From the NCBI RefSeq assembly GCF_903915725.1, contig NZ_CAIWTY010000057.1, positions 1-64,000 of the forward strand: DNA of 64,000 bases. The letters run 5' to 3'. The notes below the pieces were generated by a model. It searched no databases. It was not told the DNA's origin and worked only from the letters and a program-made list of their open reading frames with translations. This stretch comes from an uncultured Rhodopila sp. GTDB lineage: Bacteria > Pseudomonadota > Alphaproteobacteria > Acetobacterales > Acetobacteraceae. Each line of letters begins with the position of its first letter. The first letter of the stretch is position 1. A program made the position numbers and the translations under genes. Of this stretch, positions 52,566-60,760 are shown piece by piece.

Positions 52566-53867
52566 TCAGCCCCGCCGGAAGATGCATACGCTTTCCAGCC
52601 TGGCAGACCAGAGGAACTGGTCGATGGCTTGAACGTGCTCCAACCGATACCCCGCGCCGCGCAGCACCCTGGCGTCGCGGCCCAGGGTCGCCGGGTTGCA
52701 GTTGACGTAGACCACCACCGGAACTCCCGCCGCCGCGATCTGGCCGATGGGCGCCGCCGCCCCGGCATGCGGCGGGTCCAGGACGACCCCGGCGAAACCG
52801 GCCAACTCCTTCGCCGACAGCGGCTGGCGGGCGAGGTCGCGGTGCGTCGCTTCGATCCGGCCGGACAAGCCGCCCTGGTTGACCGCCTGCTTCAACGCGG
52901 CCACGGCCACCGCATCGCCCTCGAAGGCCGAGACCCGCACCGCGGCGGCGAGCGCAAAGGTCAACGTGCCGCAACCGGAATACAACTCCGCCACGCGGGT
53001 CTTGTTGAAAATGCGCGCCGGCAGGCCCTGCAGCACGGCCTGGACGATTGCCGCCTCGCCTGCCGCGGTCGCCTGCAGGAACGCACCGGGCGGCGGCCGC
53101 ACCGTCACTCCGGACAACGAAGTCACCGGCGGGCGCAGCATGCAGATGGTTTCGGGCGCCGCCCCCGCCTCGGCGCAGGAAATCCGCGGCAGATCATACC
53201 GATGCGCGAACGCGGTCAGCGCGTTGCGGTCGTCCAGGTTAAGCACGGCATCGGTGCGCAGCAGCATGTCCGGACCGGAGTCCAGCAGGTTGACCACCAG
53301 CGAGGCCTCGCGCTTCACCGCCCGCAGCCCGCTCAGCAGCGAGCGCAACGGCGTGATCAGCGCCATCAGCGCCGGATGCAGCACCAGGCAATCGGTCAAA
53401 TCGATCACCTCGGCCGAGCGCGGGCCGTGCAGTCCGAGAATGATCCGCCCCCCGGCGCGGCGGACCGCGAAGTCGATCCGCCGCCGCTCGCCGGGCAGGC
53501 CGGGATGGAAGGGCAGCGGCTCCGGCACATCAAAACCGGCCTGGCGCAATGCGAAAGACAGCAGCCCCGCCTTCCAGGTGCGATACTCCGCATCCCGCCA
53601 GTGCTGCAGCACGCAGCCGCCGCAGCGGCCGAAATGCCGGCAGGGCGGCTCAACCCGCGCCTCGCTGCGTTCCTCGATCGCCTCCGCCTCGGACGCCCAG
53701 CCGTCGCCGATGCTGCGCAGCGGACGGGCCATGACCTGCTCGCCCGGCAGGGTCAGCGGTACATACAAAGGTGTGCCATCCGCCAGGCGGCCAACCCCGT
53801 CGCCCTCCGACCCCATGCGATCGATGCGGACGCTGGCCGGCGACGGGGGTTTGCGGGGTGGGGTCAA
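52566..53867 (-). CDS. RNA uracil-5-methyltransferase, RumA/TrmA family
   Basis: A 433-residue protein with an N-terminal TRAM-like domain (RIDRMGSEGDGVGRLADGTPLYVP), a 4Fe-4S cluster site CRHFGRCGGCVLQHW, the family motif PGAFLQATAAGE, the SAM motif VAELYSGCGTLTFALA, VVLDPPHAG and the catalytic Cys in VNCNPATLGRDA. It methylates uracil-5 in 23S rRNA or tRNA; alphaproteobacterial members of this type cannot be assigned to RlmC, RlmD or TrmA by motif alone. Confidence 0.9.
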   Translation of the reverse strand: MTPPRKPPSPASVRIDRMGSEGDGVGRLADGTPLYVPLTLPGEQVMARPLRSIGDGWASEAEAIEERSEARVEPPCRHFGRCGGCVLQHWRDAEYRTWKAGLLSFALRQAGFDVPEPLPFHPGLPGERRRIDFAVRRAGGRIILGLHGPRSAEVIDLTDCLVLHPALMALITPLRSLLSGLRAVKREASLVVNLLDSGPDMLLRTDAVLNLDDRNALTAFAHRYDLPRISCAEAGAAPETICMLRPPVTSLSGVTVRPPPGAFLQATAAGEAAIVQAVLQGLPARIFNKTRVAELYSGCGTLTFALAAAVRVSAFEGDAVAVAALKQAVNQGGLSGRIEATHRDLARQPLSAKELAGFAGVVLDPPHAGAAAPIGQIAAAGVPVVVYVNCNPATLGRDARVLRGAGYRLEHVQAIDQFLWSARLESVCIFRRG

Positions 53868-53893
53868 TGCTCGGCTTTCGTGGTCATCTTTGA

Positions 53894-54080
53894 AAAAAGG
53901 CCAGGGCGCTGCCCTGGACCCGCCAAGGGCCGGCGGCCCTTGGAACCCATTAAGGGGTTTGGGGGAGAGGGGCTACACGGACGTATAAACGACCTTGTAG
54001 CCCCTCTCCCCCAAACCCCTTATTAGATGGGATCAAAGGGGCCACGCCCCTTTGCGGGGTCGAGGGGCAGCGCCCCTCGC
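53894..54080. repeat. Array of five hairpins with a perfect 27-bp inverted repeat
   Basis: In order: CCAGGGC/GCCCTGG (53901-53917); CCAAGGGCC/GGCCCTTGG (53923-53943); a perfect 27-base inverted repeat, arms 53951-53977 and 53996-54022, with an 18-base loop; CAAAGGGGC/GCCCCTTTG (54034-54054); CGAGGGGC/GCCCCTCG (54061-54079). It lies between the divergent uracil methyltransferase gene and prfC. No transposase is inside it. Confidence 0.88.
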
Positions 54081-54111
54081 CTTCCTTACACACGACCACG
54101 AAAGCCGAGGA

Positions 54112-55653
54112 ATGACCGACCCCACCGCCGAAATCGCCCGCCGCCGCACGTTTGCCATCATCTCGCACCCGGACGCCGGCAAGACCACGCTGACGGAACA
54201 TCTGCTGCGCGCGGGCGGCGCGATCCAGCTTGCCGGCAACGTCCGCGCCAAGGGCGAGCGGCGGCGCACCCGCTCCGACTGGATGGGGATCGAGCGCGAC
54301 CGCGGCATTTCCGTCGTCACCTCGGTGATGACATTCGAATACAAGGGCTGCGTGTTCAACCTGCTCGACACGCCGGGCCACGAGGACTTTTCCGAAGACA
54401 CCTATCGCACGCTGACCGCGGTCGATTCCGCGGTGATGGTGATCGACGCGGCCAAGGGGATCGAGGCGCGGACGCGCAAGCTGTTCGAGATCTGCCGCCT
54501 GCGCGACATCCCGATCATCACCTTCATCAACAAGATGGACCGCGAGGCGCGCGACCCGATCGAGCTGCTGGATGAGGTCGCCTCCACCCTGGCGCTGGAC
54601 ACCTGCCCGGTGACCTGGCCCATCGGCCGCGCCTCGGACTTCGCCGGGACCTACGACCTGCGCAAGCGGGAGATGCATCTGCTGGCCGATTTGCCGCAGT
54701 CCGATCCCCGGCTGCAGGCGGTGGGCGATGAGGTCGATCTGGTGCGCTCGGCGCTGCCGGAGTTCGATCTGGAAAGCTTCAACGCCGGCCACCTGACGCC
54801 GGTCTATTTCGGCAGCGCGATCAAGGATATCGGCGTGGCCGATTTGCTCGACGGGCTGGCGGAGTATGGGCCGCGGCCGCGGTCGCAACCCGGCGACAAG
54901 CGCATCGTCGAGGCGAACGAGCCCGGGCTGACGGCGCTGGTGTTCAAGATCCAGGCGAACATGGACCCGAACCACCGCGACCGGATCGCCTTCGCGCGGG
55001 TCTGTTCCGGGCGGCTGACGCGCGGGATGCGGCTGAAGCAGGTGCGCACCGGCAAGTCGATCCCGCTGCACGCGCCGCAGTTCTTTTTCGCCCGGGAGCG
55101 GGAAATCGCCGATGAAGCCTTCGCCGGCGACGTCGTTGGCATCCCGAACCACGGCACGTTGCGCATCGGCGACACGCTGACCGAGGGCGAGGACATTCAG
55201 TTCACCGGCGTTCCCTATTTCGCTCCCGAAATCCTGCGCCGGGTGCGGCTGGACGACGCGATGAAGGCGAAAAAGCTGCGTCAGGCGCTGGTGGAACTGG
55301 CGGAAGAAGGGGTGGTGCAGTTGTTCCGTCCGCAGGACGGCTCCGCCCCGCTGGTCGGTGTGGTCGGGACGCTGCAGTTGGACGTGCTGCAGGCGCGGCT
55401 GGGCGCGGAGTATGGCGTGGCAATCGGGTTCGAAACGTCTTCGTTTTCGCTGGCGCGGTGGATTTTCTCCGCCGACAAGGCGGCGCTGGCGAAGTTCGTC
55501 GCCGACAACCGCAATGCGATGGCGGACGATGTCGATGGCGACCCGGTTTACTTGGCGACGTCGACGTTCATGATGCGCCGGGCGGAGGAACTGGCTCCGG
55601 CACTGACGTTCCGGGACATTAAGGATATCCGGGCGGATAAGCTGGTGGCGTGA
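54112..55653 (+). CDS. prfC: Peptide chain release factor 3
   Basis: A 513-residue translational GTPase that recycles RF1/RF2. G1 is SHPDAGKTTLTEHLLRAGG, the switch region GIERDRGISVVTSVMTF, G3 DTPGHEDFSEDTYR and G4 FINKMDREARDPIELLDE. The start at 54112 gives the standard MTDPTAEIARRRTF N-terminus; the GAGGA site is unusually close to it. Domain order is complete. The upstream hairpin array ends 32 bases before the start. Confidence 0.97.
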   Translation: MTDPTAEIARRRTFAIISHPDAGKTTLTEHLLRAGGAIQLAGNVRAKGERRRTRSDWMGIERDRGISVVTSVMTFEYKGCVFNLLDTPGHEDFSEDTYRTLTAVDSAVMVIDAAKGIEARTRKLFEICRLRDIPIITFINKMDREARDPIELLDEVASTLALDTCPVTWPIGRASDFAGTYDLRKREMHLLADLPQSDPRLQAVGDEVDLVRSALPEFDLESFNAGHLTPVYFGSAIKDIGVADLLDGLAEYGPRPRSQPGDKRIVEANEPGLTALVFKIQANMDPNHRDRIAFARVCSGRLTRGMRLKQVRTGKSIPLHAPQFFFAREREIADEAFAGDVVGIPNHGTLRIGDTLTEGEDIQFTGVPYFAPEILRRVRLDDAMKAKKLRQALVELAEEGVVQLFRPQDGSAPLVGVVGTLQLDVLQARLGAEYGVAIGFETSSFSLARWIFSADKAALAKFVADNRNAMADDVDGDPVYLATSTFMMRRAEELAPALTFRDIKDIRADKLVA

Positions 55654-55695
55654 TTGGCTGCGAAACGGCTTGGCCCTGAGCCGCCGCCCCAAGTC

Positions 55696-55773
55696 GTCAT
55701 GGTCCGCGCAGGCGGACCATCCACGAATTGTTGGCAAAGGCGTGGATGGTGGCCCTTCGGCCACCATGACGGT
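55696..55773. repeat. Intergenic hairpin repeat (copy G)
   Basis: Left hairpin CATGGTCCGC/GCGGACCATC (55699-55721), central CCACGAATTG and GCAAAGGCGTGGATGG, right hairpin GGTGGCC/GGCCACC (55748-55764) ending in CATGACGG. Stem sequences differ from the other copies but remain paired. Confidence 0.87.
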
Positions 55774-55786
55774 GTTTGGTCAGCTG

Positions 55787-55939
55787 CTATAGTCGTCCCG
55801 TTACCAGCAGAATAACGACAATCAGCACCACCAGCCCTAACCCTCCGCTCGGGTAATACCCCCAGCCGGCACTGTACGGCCACGTCGGCAGCGCACCCAG
55901 CAGCAAAACGACAAGAACAATCAGCAGTATCGTCGGCAC
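55787..55939 (-). CDS. DUF3309 small membrane protein
   Basis: A 50-residue protein starting with GTG at 55939 behind a strong AGGAGG site. Two hydrophobic stretches (ILLIVLVVLLLGALP and GLVVLIVVILLVTG) flank the conserved TWPYSAGWGYYPSGGLGL, which is the DUF3309 signature. Such proteins are widespread in proteobacteria and often found with CsbD and other stress genes, as here. Function is unknown. Confidence 0.88.
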   Translation of the reverse strand: MPTILLIVLVVLLLGALPTWPYSAGWGYYPSGGLGLVVLIVVILLVTGRL

Positions 55940-55952
55940 GTCCGCCTCCTTC

Positions 55953-56135
55953 CTACTTGTCCAGTGCTTCCCGAGCGGAATCCTTCACGCCGCCGACAGT
56001 ATTCTGCACCTTGCCGGCTTCTTTCTCGGCCACGCCCTCGGCCTCGGTCTTGGCATCGCCGGTGACCTTGCCGATGGCTTCCTTCACTGTGCCCTTCGCC
56101 TGATGCAAGGCGCCTTCTACCCGGTCCTTATCCAT
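55953..56135 (-). CDS. CsbD family stress protein
   Basis: A 60-residue hydrophilic protein with the CsbD pattern VEGALHQAKGTVKEAIGKVTGD followed by a second amphipathic helix (AEGVAEKEAGKVQNTVGGVK). CsbD-like proteins are induced by general stress; molecular function is unknown. It lies between two other small minus-strand genes with gaps of 13 and 21 bases. Confidence 0.93.
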   Translation of the reverse strand: MDKDRVEGALHQAKGTVKEAIGKVTGDAKTEAEGVAEKEAGKVQNTVGGVKDSAREALDK

Positions 56136-56156
56136 GGTACGATCCTTTCGATACGA

Positions 56157-56318
56157 TCAAGGCTTGTAGTTGGTGTTCCTGTCGGCCGAGTTATCCAAAC
56201 TCTTGCCCGCGGCCTGAAGATCCTTGCCCGCGCCCTGCGTCGTGTAGCAGGCCGACAGTATCGGCGCGGCAGCGATCAACGCCGCAAGCGCCAGAACCAG
56301 ACGCGCATTGTCGCGCAT
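56157..56318 (-). CDS. Entericidin A/B-like lipoprotein
   Basis: A 53-residue lipoprotein. The signal sequence ends in the lipobox PILSAC, followed by YTTQGAGKDLQAAGKSLDNSA, which is the entericidin motif (gene order and spacing of Gly-Ala-Gly then two Lys-rich turns). In E. coli the entericidins are an antidote/toxin pair; single copies like this in alphaproteobacteria are probably envelope stress lipoproteins. It heads the three-gene run with the CsbD and DUF3309 genes. Confidence 0.88.
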   Translation of the reverse strand: MRDNARLVLALAALIAAAPILSACYTTQGAGKDLQAAGKSLDNSADRNTNYKP

Positions 56319-56491
56319 TGATATACCCTTTCAAAGTTGCAATCGCGGTCTTACGTTGGCACGGTAATAAGCGCAGCCGCCGCCCCGGCGTTCGCCCAAC
56401 CCGCGGGCACTTTCTCGTGACGGGGGCACCTTGGCATTTCGCCCCGAATGCGGTTGAATCGCCTCCGGACCCTTTCGGAAAGCGACGGCAC

Positions 56492-56947
56492 ATGGCGGGA
56501 CTGTATTACGAGCAATTCTCGGTCGGGCAGGAATTCGAACACCCGTGGACGCGTACGGTGACCGAGATGGATAACACCTTGTTCAGCACCCTGACGATGA
56601 ACGTGCAGCCGCTGCACATCGACGCGCATTTCGCCGCCGGGTCCGAATTCGGCCAGCGCCTCGTCAACTCCATCTTCACCCTCGGCCTGATGGTCGGCAT
56701 CAGCGTCAACGACACCACCGTCGGCACCACCGTCGGCAATCTCGGCTTCTCCGAGGTCAAGTTCCCCAAGCCGGTGTTCCACGGCGACACGCTGCGCGCC
56801 CGCACCAAGGTGCTGGCCATGCGGGAAAGCAAGTCCCGGCCCACCGTGGGCATCGTCGAGTTCGAGCACACCTGTTGGAACCACCGCAACGAGATGGTGG
56901 CGATCTGCAAGCGTCAGGCGATGATGCTGAAGCGGCCGGTCCCATGA
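56492..56947 (+). CDS. MaoC family dehydratase
   Basis: A 151-residue hotdog-fold hydratase. The start LYYEQFSVGQEFEHPWTRTVTEMDN, then TLTMNVQPLHIDAHFAAGSEFG and FPKPVFHGDTLRARTKVL, matches MaoC/(R)-enoyl-CoA hydratases, and is close to the mesaconyl-CoA hydratase-type subgroup. The catalytic Asp/His pair is likely His in PLHIDAHFA. ATG 56492 follows GGAAAGCG. A 48-residue protein gene overlaps its stop (ATGA). Confidence 0.88.
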   Translation: MAGLYYEQFSVGQEFEHPWTRTVTEMDNTLFSTLTMNVQPLHIDAHFAAGSEFGQRLVNSIFTLGLMVGISVNDTTVGTTVGNLGFSEVKFPKPVFHGDTLRARTKVLAMRESKSRPTVGIVEFEHTCWNHRNEMVAICKRQAMMLKRPVP

Positions 56948-57090
56948 CCAGGCCGCCGGAAAAACCGGTTGGCAAGCCGCCGCCGAAGCCCGAGCGCGCG
57001 GCGCGGGAGGCGGCGGCGCTGCGGGAGAATCTGCTGAAGCGCAAGGATCAGGCCCGCCTGCGAAAGGAAGCCAAGAAGGACGACCGGTGA
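56944..57090 (+). CDS. Small conserved basic protein of unknown function
   Basis: A 48-residue Pro- and Lys-rich protein beginning MTRPPEKPVGKPPPKPERA and ending in a basic helix with AALRENLLKRKDQARLRKEAKK. The ALRENLxKRKxQ pattern recurs in many alphaproteobacterial small proteins encoded beside metabolic genes. The start overlaps the MaoC stop by 4 bases, so it is translationally coupled. No function is proposed. Confidence 0.7.
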   Translation: MTRPPEKPVGKPPPKPERAAREAAALRENLLKRKDQARLRKEAKKDDR

Positions 57091-57174
57091 CAGCGGACCG
57101 GGGATGGCATCTTCTTTACCCGCCCGGTCCGATCGTGCTAGGCGCGGCACCGATCGCACCACGAGGTTCCCGCC

Positions 57175-58017
57175 ATGACCCAAACCGAAACCGGCTCCCC
57201 CGGCCATCCTCCGCACACCGGCCCGACGCTCGGAATCCTGCCGCGCGCCGATGACCCGGCGCCGATCTTCGCCGGATTTGCGTTCACGACCGGTGAGCGG
57301 CCGCCGCATGATCCGGGCGTCTTCATCCTCACCCGCCGCCTCGCCGATCGGCTGTATCCTGTGTTGATCGGGGAGGCGGAGAATGTCGCCGCTGCCATCA
57401 TCGATCATCGTGCCAAGGATCCCGCCGGCGCGGATGCCGCCGATGGAGTCTTCTGGATGCCGCGCGCCCAGCCGCGCCAGCGCACCCATATCGCTCGCGA
57501 TTTGATTGGCAAATATCACCCGCCGCTGAACACCGAGCATCGCAAGGCACCGGCGGCGCCGGAACTCGCCGCGCTGATCCCGGATCGAGTCGATGTCGAC
57601 AGCGGCACCGCACCCCCGCCCGTTGGCAGCATCACCGCGACCGAGGAGGAACTCGCCCGGCTTGTCGAAGTGTTCTACGCCGCGGCCAAAGCCGATCCGC
57701 TGATCGGGCCGGTGTTCAACGGAACGGTTGCGGACTGGGATGCGCATGCGCGGACGGTGGCGAATTTCTGGTCGCGCAGCATGCTGGGCACGACACGCTA
57801 CAACGGGCACCCGTTCACGCCGCATCTGAGGTTGGGGCTGACGCCGGACCATTTCGATCGCTGGGTGGCGTTGTTCCGCACCAGCGCCACTGCCGTGCTG
57901 CAGCCCGAGGCCGCCGCCTACGCCATCGGCAAGGTCGAGCACATGAGCACGTGTTTCCAGACCGGTTTGTTCCTGCCGCCGATTGAGGCGCGGGCGGCGA
58001 CGAACGCGGCGGAGTGA
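57175..58017 (+). CDS. Group III truncated hemoglobin fused to a GIY-YIG-like N-terminal domain
   Basis: A 280-residue two-domain protein. Residues about 155-270 are a truncated hemoglobin of group III: FYAAAKADPLIGPVF, then HARTVANFWSRSMLGTTRYNG and HLRLGLTPDHFDRWVALF; His217 is the likely proximal heme ligand. Residues about 45-125 resemble the GIY-YIG nuclease fold (GVFILTRR, YPVLIGEAENV, HIARDLIGKYHPPLN), but the second motif Tyr, the Arg and the Glu of active nucleases are not at the expected places, so catalysis is doubtful. TrHbs bind O2 or NO. It lies downstream of the MaoC gene with an 84-base gap. Confidence 0.75.
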   Translation: MTQTETGSPGHPPHTGPTLGILPRADDPAPIFAGFAFTTGERPPHDPGVFILTRRLADRLYPVLIGEAENVAAAIIDHRAKDPAGADAADGVFWMPRAQPRQRTHIARDLIGKYHPPLNTEHRKAPAAPELAALIPDRVDVDSGTAPPPVGSITATEEELARLVEVFYAAAKADPLIGPVFNGTVADWDAHARTVANFWSRSMLGTTRYNGHPFTPHLRLGLTPDHFDRWVALFRTSATAVLQPEAAAYAIGKVEHMSTCFQTGLFLPPIEARAATNAAE

Positions 58018-58037
58018 ACGGCGGTGGCCGTTCTGAT

Positions 58038-58072
58038 TGTGTCATGGCCGGATTTGGTCCGGCCATGACACA
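58038..58072. repeat. Perfect palindrome, half copy of the hairpin repeat (copy H)
   Basis: TGTGTCATGGCCGGA (58038-58052) and TCCGGCCATGACACA (58058-58072) are exact complements around a 5-base loop; the left hairpin of copy B in another setting. It lies between convergent genes and could act as a bidirectional terminator, though no T-run follows. Confidence 0.85.
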
Positions 58073-58109
58073 TATTGCGCCCGGCCAGGACGCGGGGACG
58101 AGGTCCGAT

Positions 58110-59612
58110 CTACCCCCGCCGCGGCGTGTTCAGGTTCACCGTCACGTTCTTCCGCTGCGTGAAGCTGTCGAGCATCCCCTCCAGCGAGAACTCCCGCCCG
58201 ATGCCGCTTTGCTTGTACCCGCCATAGGAATGACCGAGCGACTGGCCCAGGCCCTGGTTCACCTGCACCCAGCCTGATTCGATCGCGTGCGCGGTGCGCA
58301 ATGCACTGCCGATCTCGTGCGTCCAGACATAGGCGGCGAGGCCGTAATGACTGTCGTTCGCCATCCGGATCGCGTCGTCCTCGTCCTTCCACGGGATCGC
58401 CACAAGCACCGGCCCGAATATCTCCTCGCGCGCCAGGCGCCAGTCGTTGGAGGTGTCGGCGAACACCGTGGGAATCGCAAAATATCCCTTGCTCAGCGGG
58501 CCGTCCCCGGGCGGCAGGCCGCCGAACACCAGGCGGGCGTCCTTGCGGTGCAAACCCTCATCGACATAGCCGCAGACTTTGCGGAACTGCTTCTCGTTGA
58601 TGATGGTGCCGATGTCGCTGGCTTCATCCAGCGGATCGCCCAGCTTCAGCGCCGTGGTCTTCTTCGTCAGCCTGTCGAGGAAGCTGTCGAAAATGTCCTG
58701 ATGCAGGAACAACCGCGAACCCGCGGTGCAGGACTGGCTTTGCCGGGTGAAGCGCATGCCGGCGATGACGCCGTCCACCACCCAGTCCTCATCCGCGTCC
58801 GGATAGACGATGGCCGGACTCTTGCCGCCGAGCTCCAGGGAGACCGGAACGATACGCTCGGCGGCGGCGCGCATGATGATCTTGCCGACTTCGGTCGAGC
58901 CGGTGAACGACAGCTTGCGAACGATCGGATGTTCGGCCAGCGGACCGCCGGCTTCCTCGCCGAGGCCGGTCAGCACGTTCAGCACGCCGGGCGGCAGGAA
59001 CTCCTGGCAGACTTCCGCCACCAGCAGCACGCCCAGCGGCGCGTCCTCGGCCGCCTTCAGCACCAGCGTGTTGCCGGCGCACAGCGCAGCGGTCATTTTC
59101 AGCGCGCCCAGCAGCACCGGCGCGTTCCACGGAATGATCGCGCCGACAACGCCGAGCGGTTCGCGCCTTGTGTAGCTGAGGACGTGCTCGCCCAGCGGGA
59201 TCGTTTCGCCTTTCAGCTCGCCGGCCAGACCGCCGAAGTAACGGAAGATATCGGCGACCAACGTGGCTTCCGGCCGCGCCTGGGTGCGGATGGCGTTGCC
59301 GGTTTCCTCGGCGACGGTGCGGGCGAGTTCCTCGATGCGCGCTTCCAGCGCCTCGGCGATGCGCAGCAGCAGGCGGCCGCGCTGGCGGGGCACGGTCCGG
59401 CTCCAGCCGGGGAAGGCGCGGTGAGCCGCCTGCACCGCGCGATCGACGTCCTCGGCGGCGCCACGCGGAATCGTCGCGATCGGCGTGCGCCGCCCGGGGT
59501 TCTCCACCGTCAGCACTTCGCCGGAGACGGCGTCCACCCGCTTGCCATCGATCAGCATCCGCACGTGGCGGAGCGCGCCGGTGGCGGGACGGGTCTGTTC
59601 GGTTGTTGACAT
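58110..59612 (-). CDS. NAD(P)-dependent aldehyde dehydrogenase
   Basis: A 500-residue ALDH-superfamily enzyme. The cofactor region contains GAIIPWNAPVLLGALKMTAAL and FTGSTEVGKIIM; the general base Glu is in SLELGGKSPAIV and the nucleophile Cys in RQSQSCTAGSR; the C-terminal contact region has EEIFGPV and GGYKQSGIGRE. It oxidises an aldehyde to the acid; BetB/AldA-like substrates are possible. It stands alone. Confidence 0.93.
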   Translation of the reverse strand: MSTTEQTRPATGALRHVRMLIDGKRVDAVSGEVLTVENPGRRTPIATIPRGAAEDVDRAVQAAHRAFPGWSRTVPRQRGRLLLRIAEALEARIEELARTVAEETGNAIRTQARPEATLVADIFRYFGGLAGELKGETIPLGEHVLSYTRREPLGVVGAIIPWNAPVLLGALKMTAALCAGNTLVLKAAEDAPLGVLLVAEVCQEFLPPGVLNVLTGLGEEAGGPLAEHPIVRKLSFTGSTEVGKIIMRAAAERIVPVSLELGGKSPAIVYPDADEDWVVDGVIAGMRFTRQSQSCTAGSRLFLHQDIFDSFLDRLTKKTTALKLGDPLDEASDIGTIINEKQFRKVCGYVDEGLHRKDARLVFGGLPPGDGPLSKGYFAIPTVFADTSNDWRLAREEIFGPVLVAIPWKDEDDAIRMANDSHYGLAAYVWTHEIGSALRTAHAIESGWVQVNQGLGQSLGHSYGGYKQSGIGREFSLEGMLDSFTQRKNVTVNLNTPRRG

Positions 59613-59849
59613 AGGCTGGGGTCCTCCGCCGCGTTTCTGTTATGGGTGCGGCATATAGCTGCCGGCGGACCCGGGGTCCAGTTGCCGGGCCAGGCGTCTC
59701 CTCAGCCGTCGTGGCCGCCTCGCCAGCCCCGTTCCGTCGCAGTGCCGATTTGGGCTTCAGTCAACCCGGTGAAGCAGAGTCCGCCCTTGATAAAGACCCA
59801 CCGCACGCAGCGTACATCTTGACGCCAAGCAACGATAGCCGCATATTAA

Positions 59850-59865
59850 ACCCCGTAATCGGGGT
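59850..59865. promoter_or_regulatory. Palindrome overlapping the ribosome binding site of the Xre/RES pair
   Basis: ACCCCG-TAAT-CGGGGT is a perfect 6-base inverted repeat ending 5 bases before the GTG start; its right arm is the GGGG-type ribosome binding site. It could be the autoregulatory operator or an mRNA hairpin. Inferred from position. Confidence 0.45.
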
Positions 59866-59870
59866 AAATC

Positions 59871-60245
59871 GTGAGGCACATGTCAGGCTGCGCCTTTCTC
59901 GACGACGTGATCAGCGCCGATGGCACGATCGAACCCGATCGCCTCGGCACCGCCCTTCGCATCACCAAGACCGAACTGGCCGCCGCTTCCGGCCTCTCAC
60001 GCGATGCCGTGTCCAAGACGCGGCGCTTGCAGGCCGCGGCCACGCAAACCCGCCTGCGGGAGGTTGCCGAGACCATCAACCGGATTCTGCCCTGGTGCGG
60101 CTCCGTGCAGCAGGCGTTCGCCTGGTACCGGTCCCAGCCGATCCCGGCGTTTGGCGATCAGACGGCTGAGGACCTGGTGCGGGGCGGCCGGTCGGAGCAC
60201 CTGAGAAGCTACCTCGCCGGAATCGCCGTCGGCGGATTTGCGTGA
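59871..60245 (+). CDS. Xre-type antitoxin with MbcA/ParS toxin-binding domain (DUF2384)
   Basis: A 124-residue antitoxin. Residues about 25-50 form a helix-turn-helix (TKTELAAASGLSRDAVSKTRRL); the C-terminal half (LREVAETINRILPWCGSVQQAFAWYRSQPIPAFGDQTAEDLV) is the DUF2384 toxin-binding domain, with the PIPAFGDQTA turn diagnostic. The start is GTG at 59871 or ATG at 59880. The RES toxin gene overlaps its stop by 4 bases (GTGA). Confidence 0.92.
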   Translation: MRHMSGCAFLDDVISADGTIEPDRLGTALRITKTELAAASGLSRDAVSKTRRLQAAATQTRLREVAETINRILPWCGSVQQAFAWYRSQPIPAFGDQTAEDLVRGGRSEHLRSYLAGIAVGGFA

Positions 60246-60760
60246 GGCTGACCGGCTTCGTTTACCGGGCGCATAATCCACGTTGGGCTTTCGCACCGGA
60301 CGCCGGTCTCGGCGCGGCCTCGACCGGAGGCCGCTTCAACCTGATGGGCATGCCGGCACTGTATACCAGCCGCCGGTTCGAGACCGCCTGGCTCGAGGCG
60401 CAGCAGGGCTTTCCGTTCAAGGCGCAGCCGATGACGGTGTGCGCGTATGAGGTGGACTGCGAGGACGTCCTCGATCTGACCGACCCGGACACTCTGGAGG
60501 CGCAGGGACATGTGCCGGATGATCTCGCCTGCGCGTGGAAGGATCTGGCCACGCGCGGGATCAAGCCGCCGACATGGCTGCTCGTTGAGCGGCTTATCGC
60601 GAACGGCACCGCCGGTATCATCGTCCCGAGCTTCGCCGCGGGCGCCGGTGCGGCGGACATCAACGTGGTGTTTTGGGACTGGACGCCACAGCCGCCGCAT
60701 CAGGTCCGGGTGATCGACGACGACGGCCGGCTGCCGAGAAACGACAGGTCCTGGCGATAG
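60242..60760 (+). CDS. RES-domain toxin (NAD+ phosphorylase type)
   Basis: A 172-residue RES-family toxin. RES residues are present: Arg9 (VYRAHNPRW), GGRFN at 29-33, YTS at 41-43 and Glu52 (AWLEAQ). Relatives such as MbcT and ParT degrade NAD+ or ADP-ribosylate a target. The antitoxin-first order with a 4-base overlap is the standard Xre-RES layout. It is the second predicted NAD+-consuming toxin in this window. Confidence 0.92.
   Translation: MRLTGFVYRAHNPRWAFAPDAGLGAASTGGRFNLMGMPALYTSRRFETAWLEAQQGFPFKAQPMTVCAYEVDCEDVLDLTDPDTLEAQGHVPDDLACAWKDLATRGIKPPTWLLVERLIANGTAGIIVPSFAAGAGAADINVVFWDWTPQPPHQVRVIDDDGRLPRNDRSWR

Noticed and set aside
53951-54022. 27-bp perfect inverted repeat as transposon ends
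   Set aside because: The loop is only 18 bases and no transposase lies in or near it; kept as a hairpin instead.
53950-55767. 605-codon minus-strand frame opposite prfC
   Set aside because: Antisense of release factor 3; the composition is His/Gln/Arg-rich shadow and the ends are made of repeat sequence.
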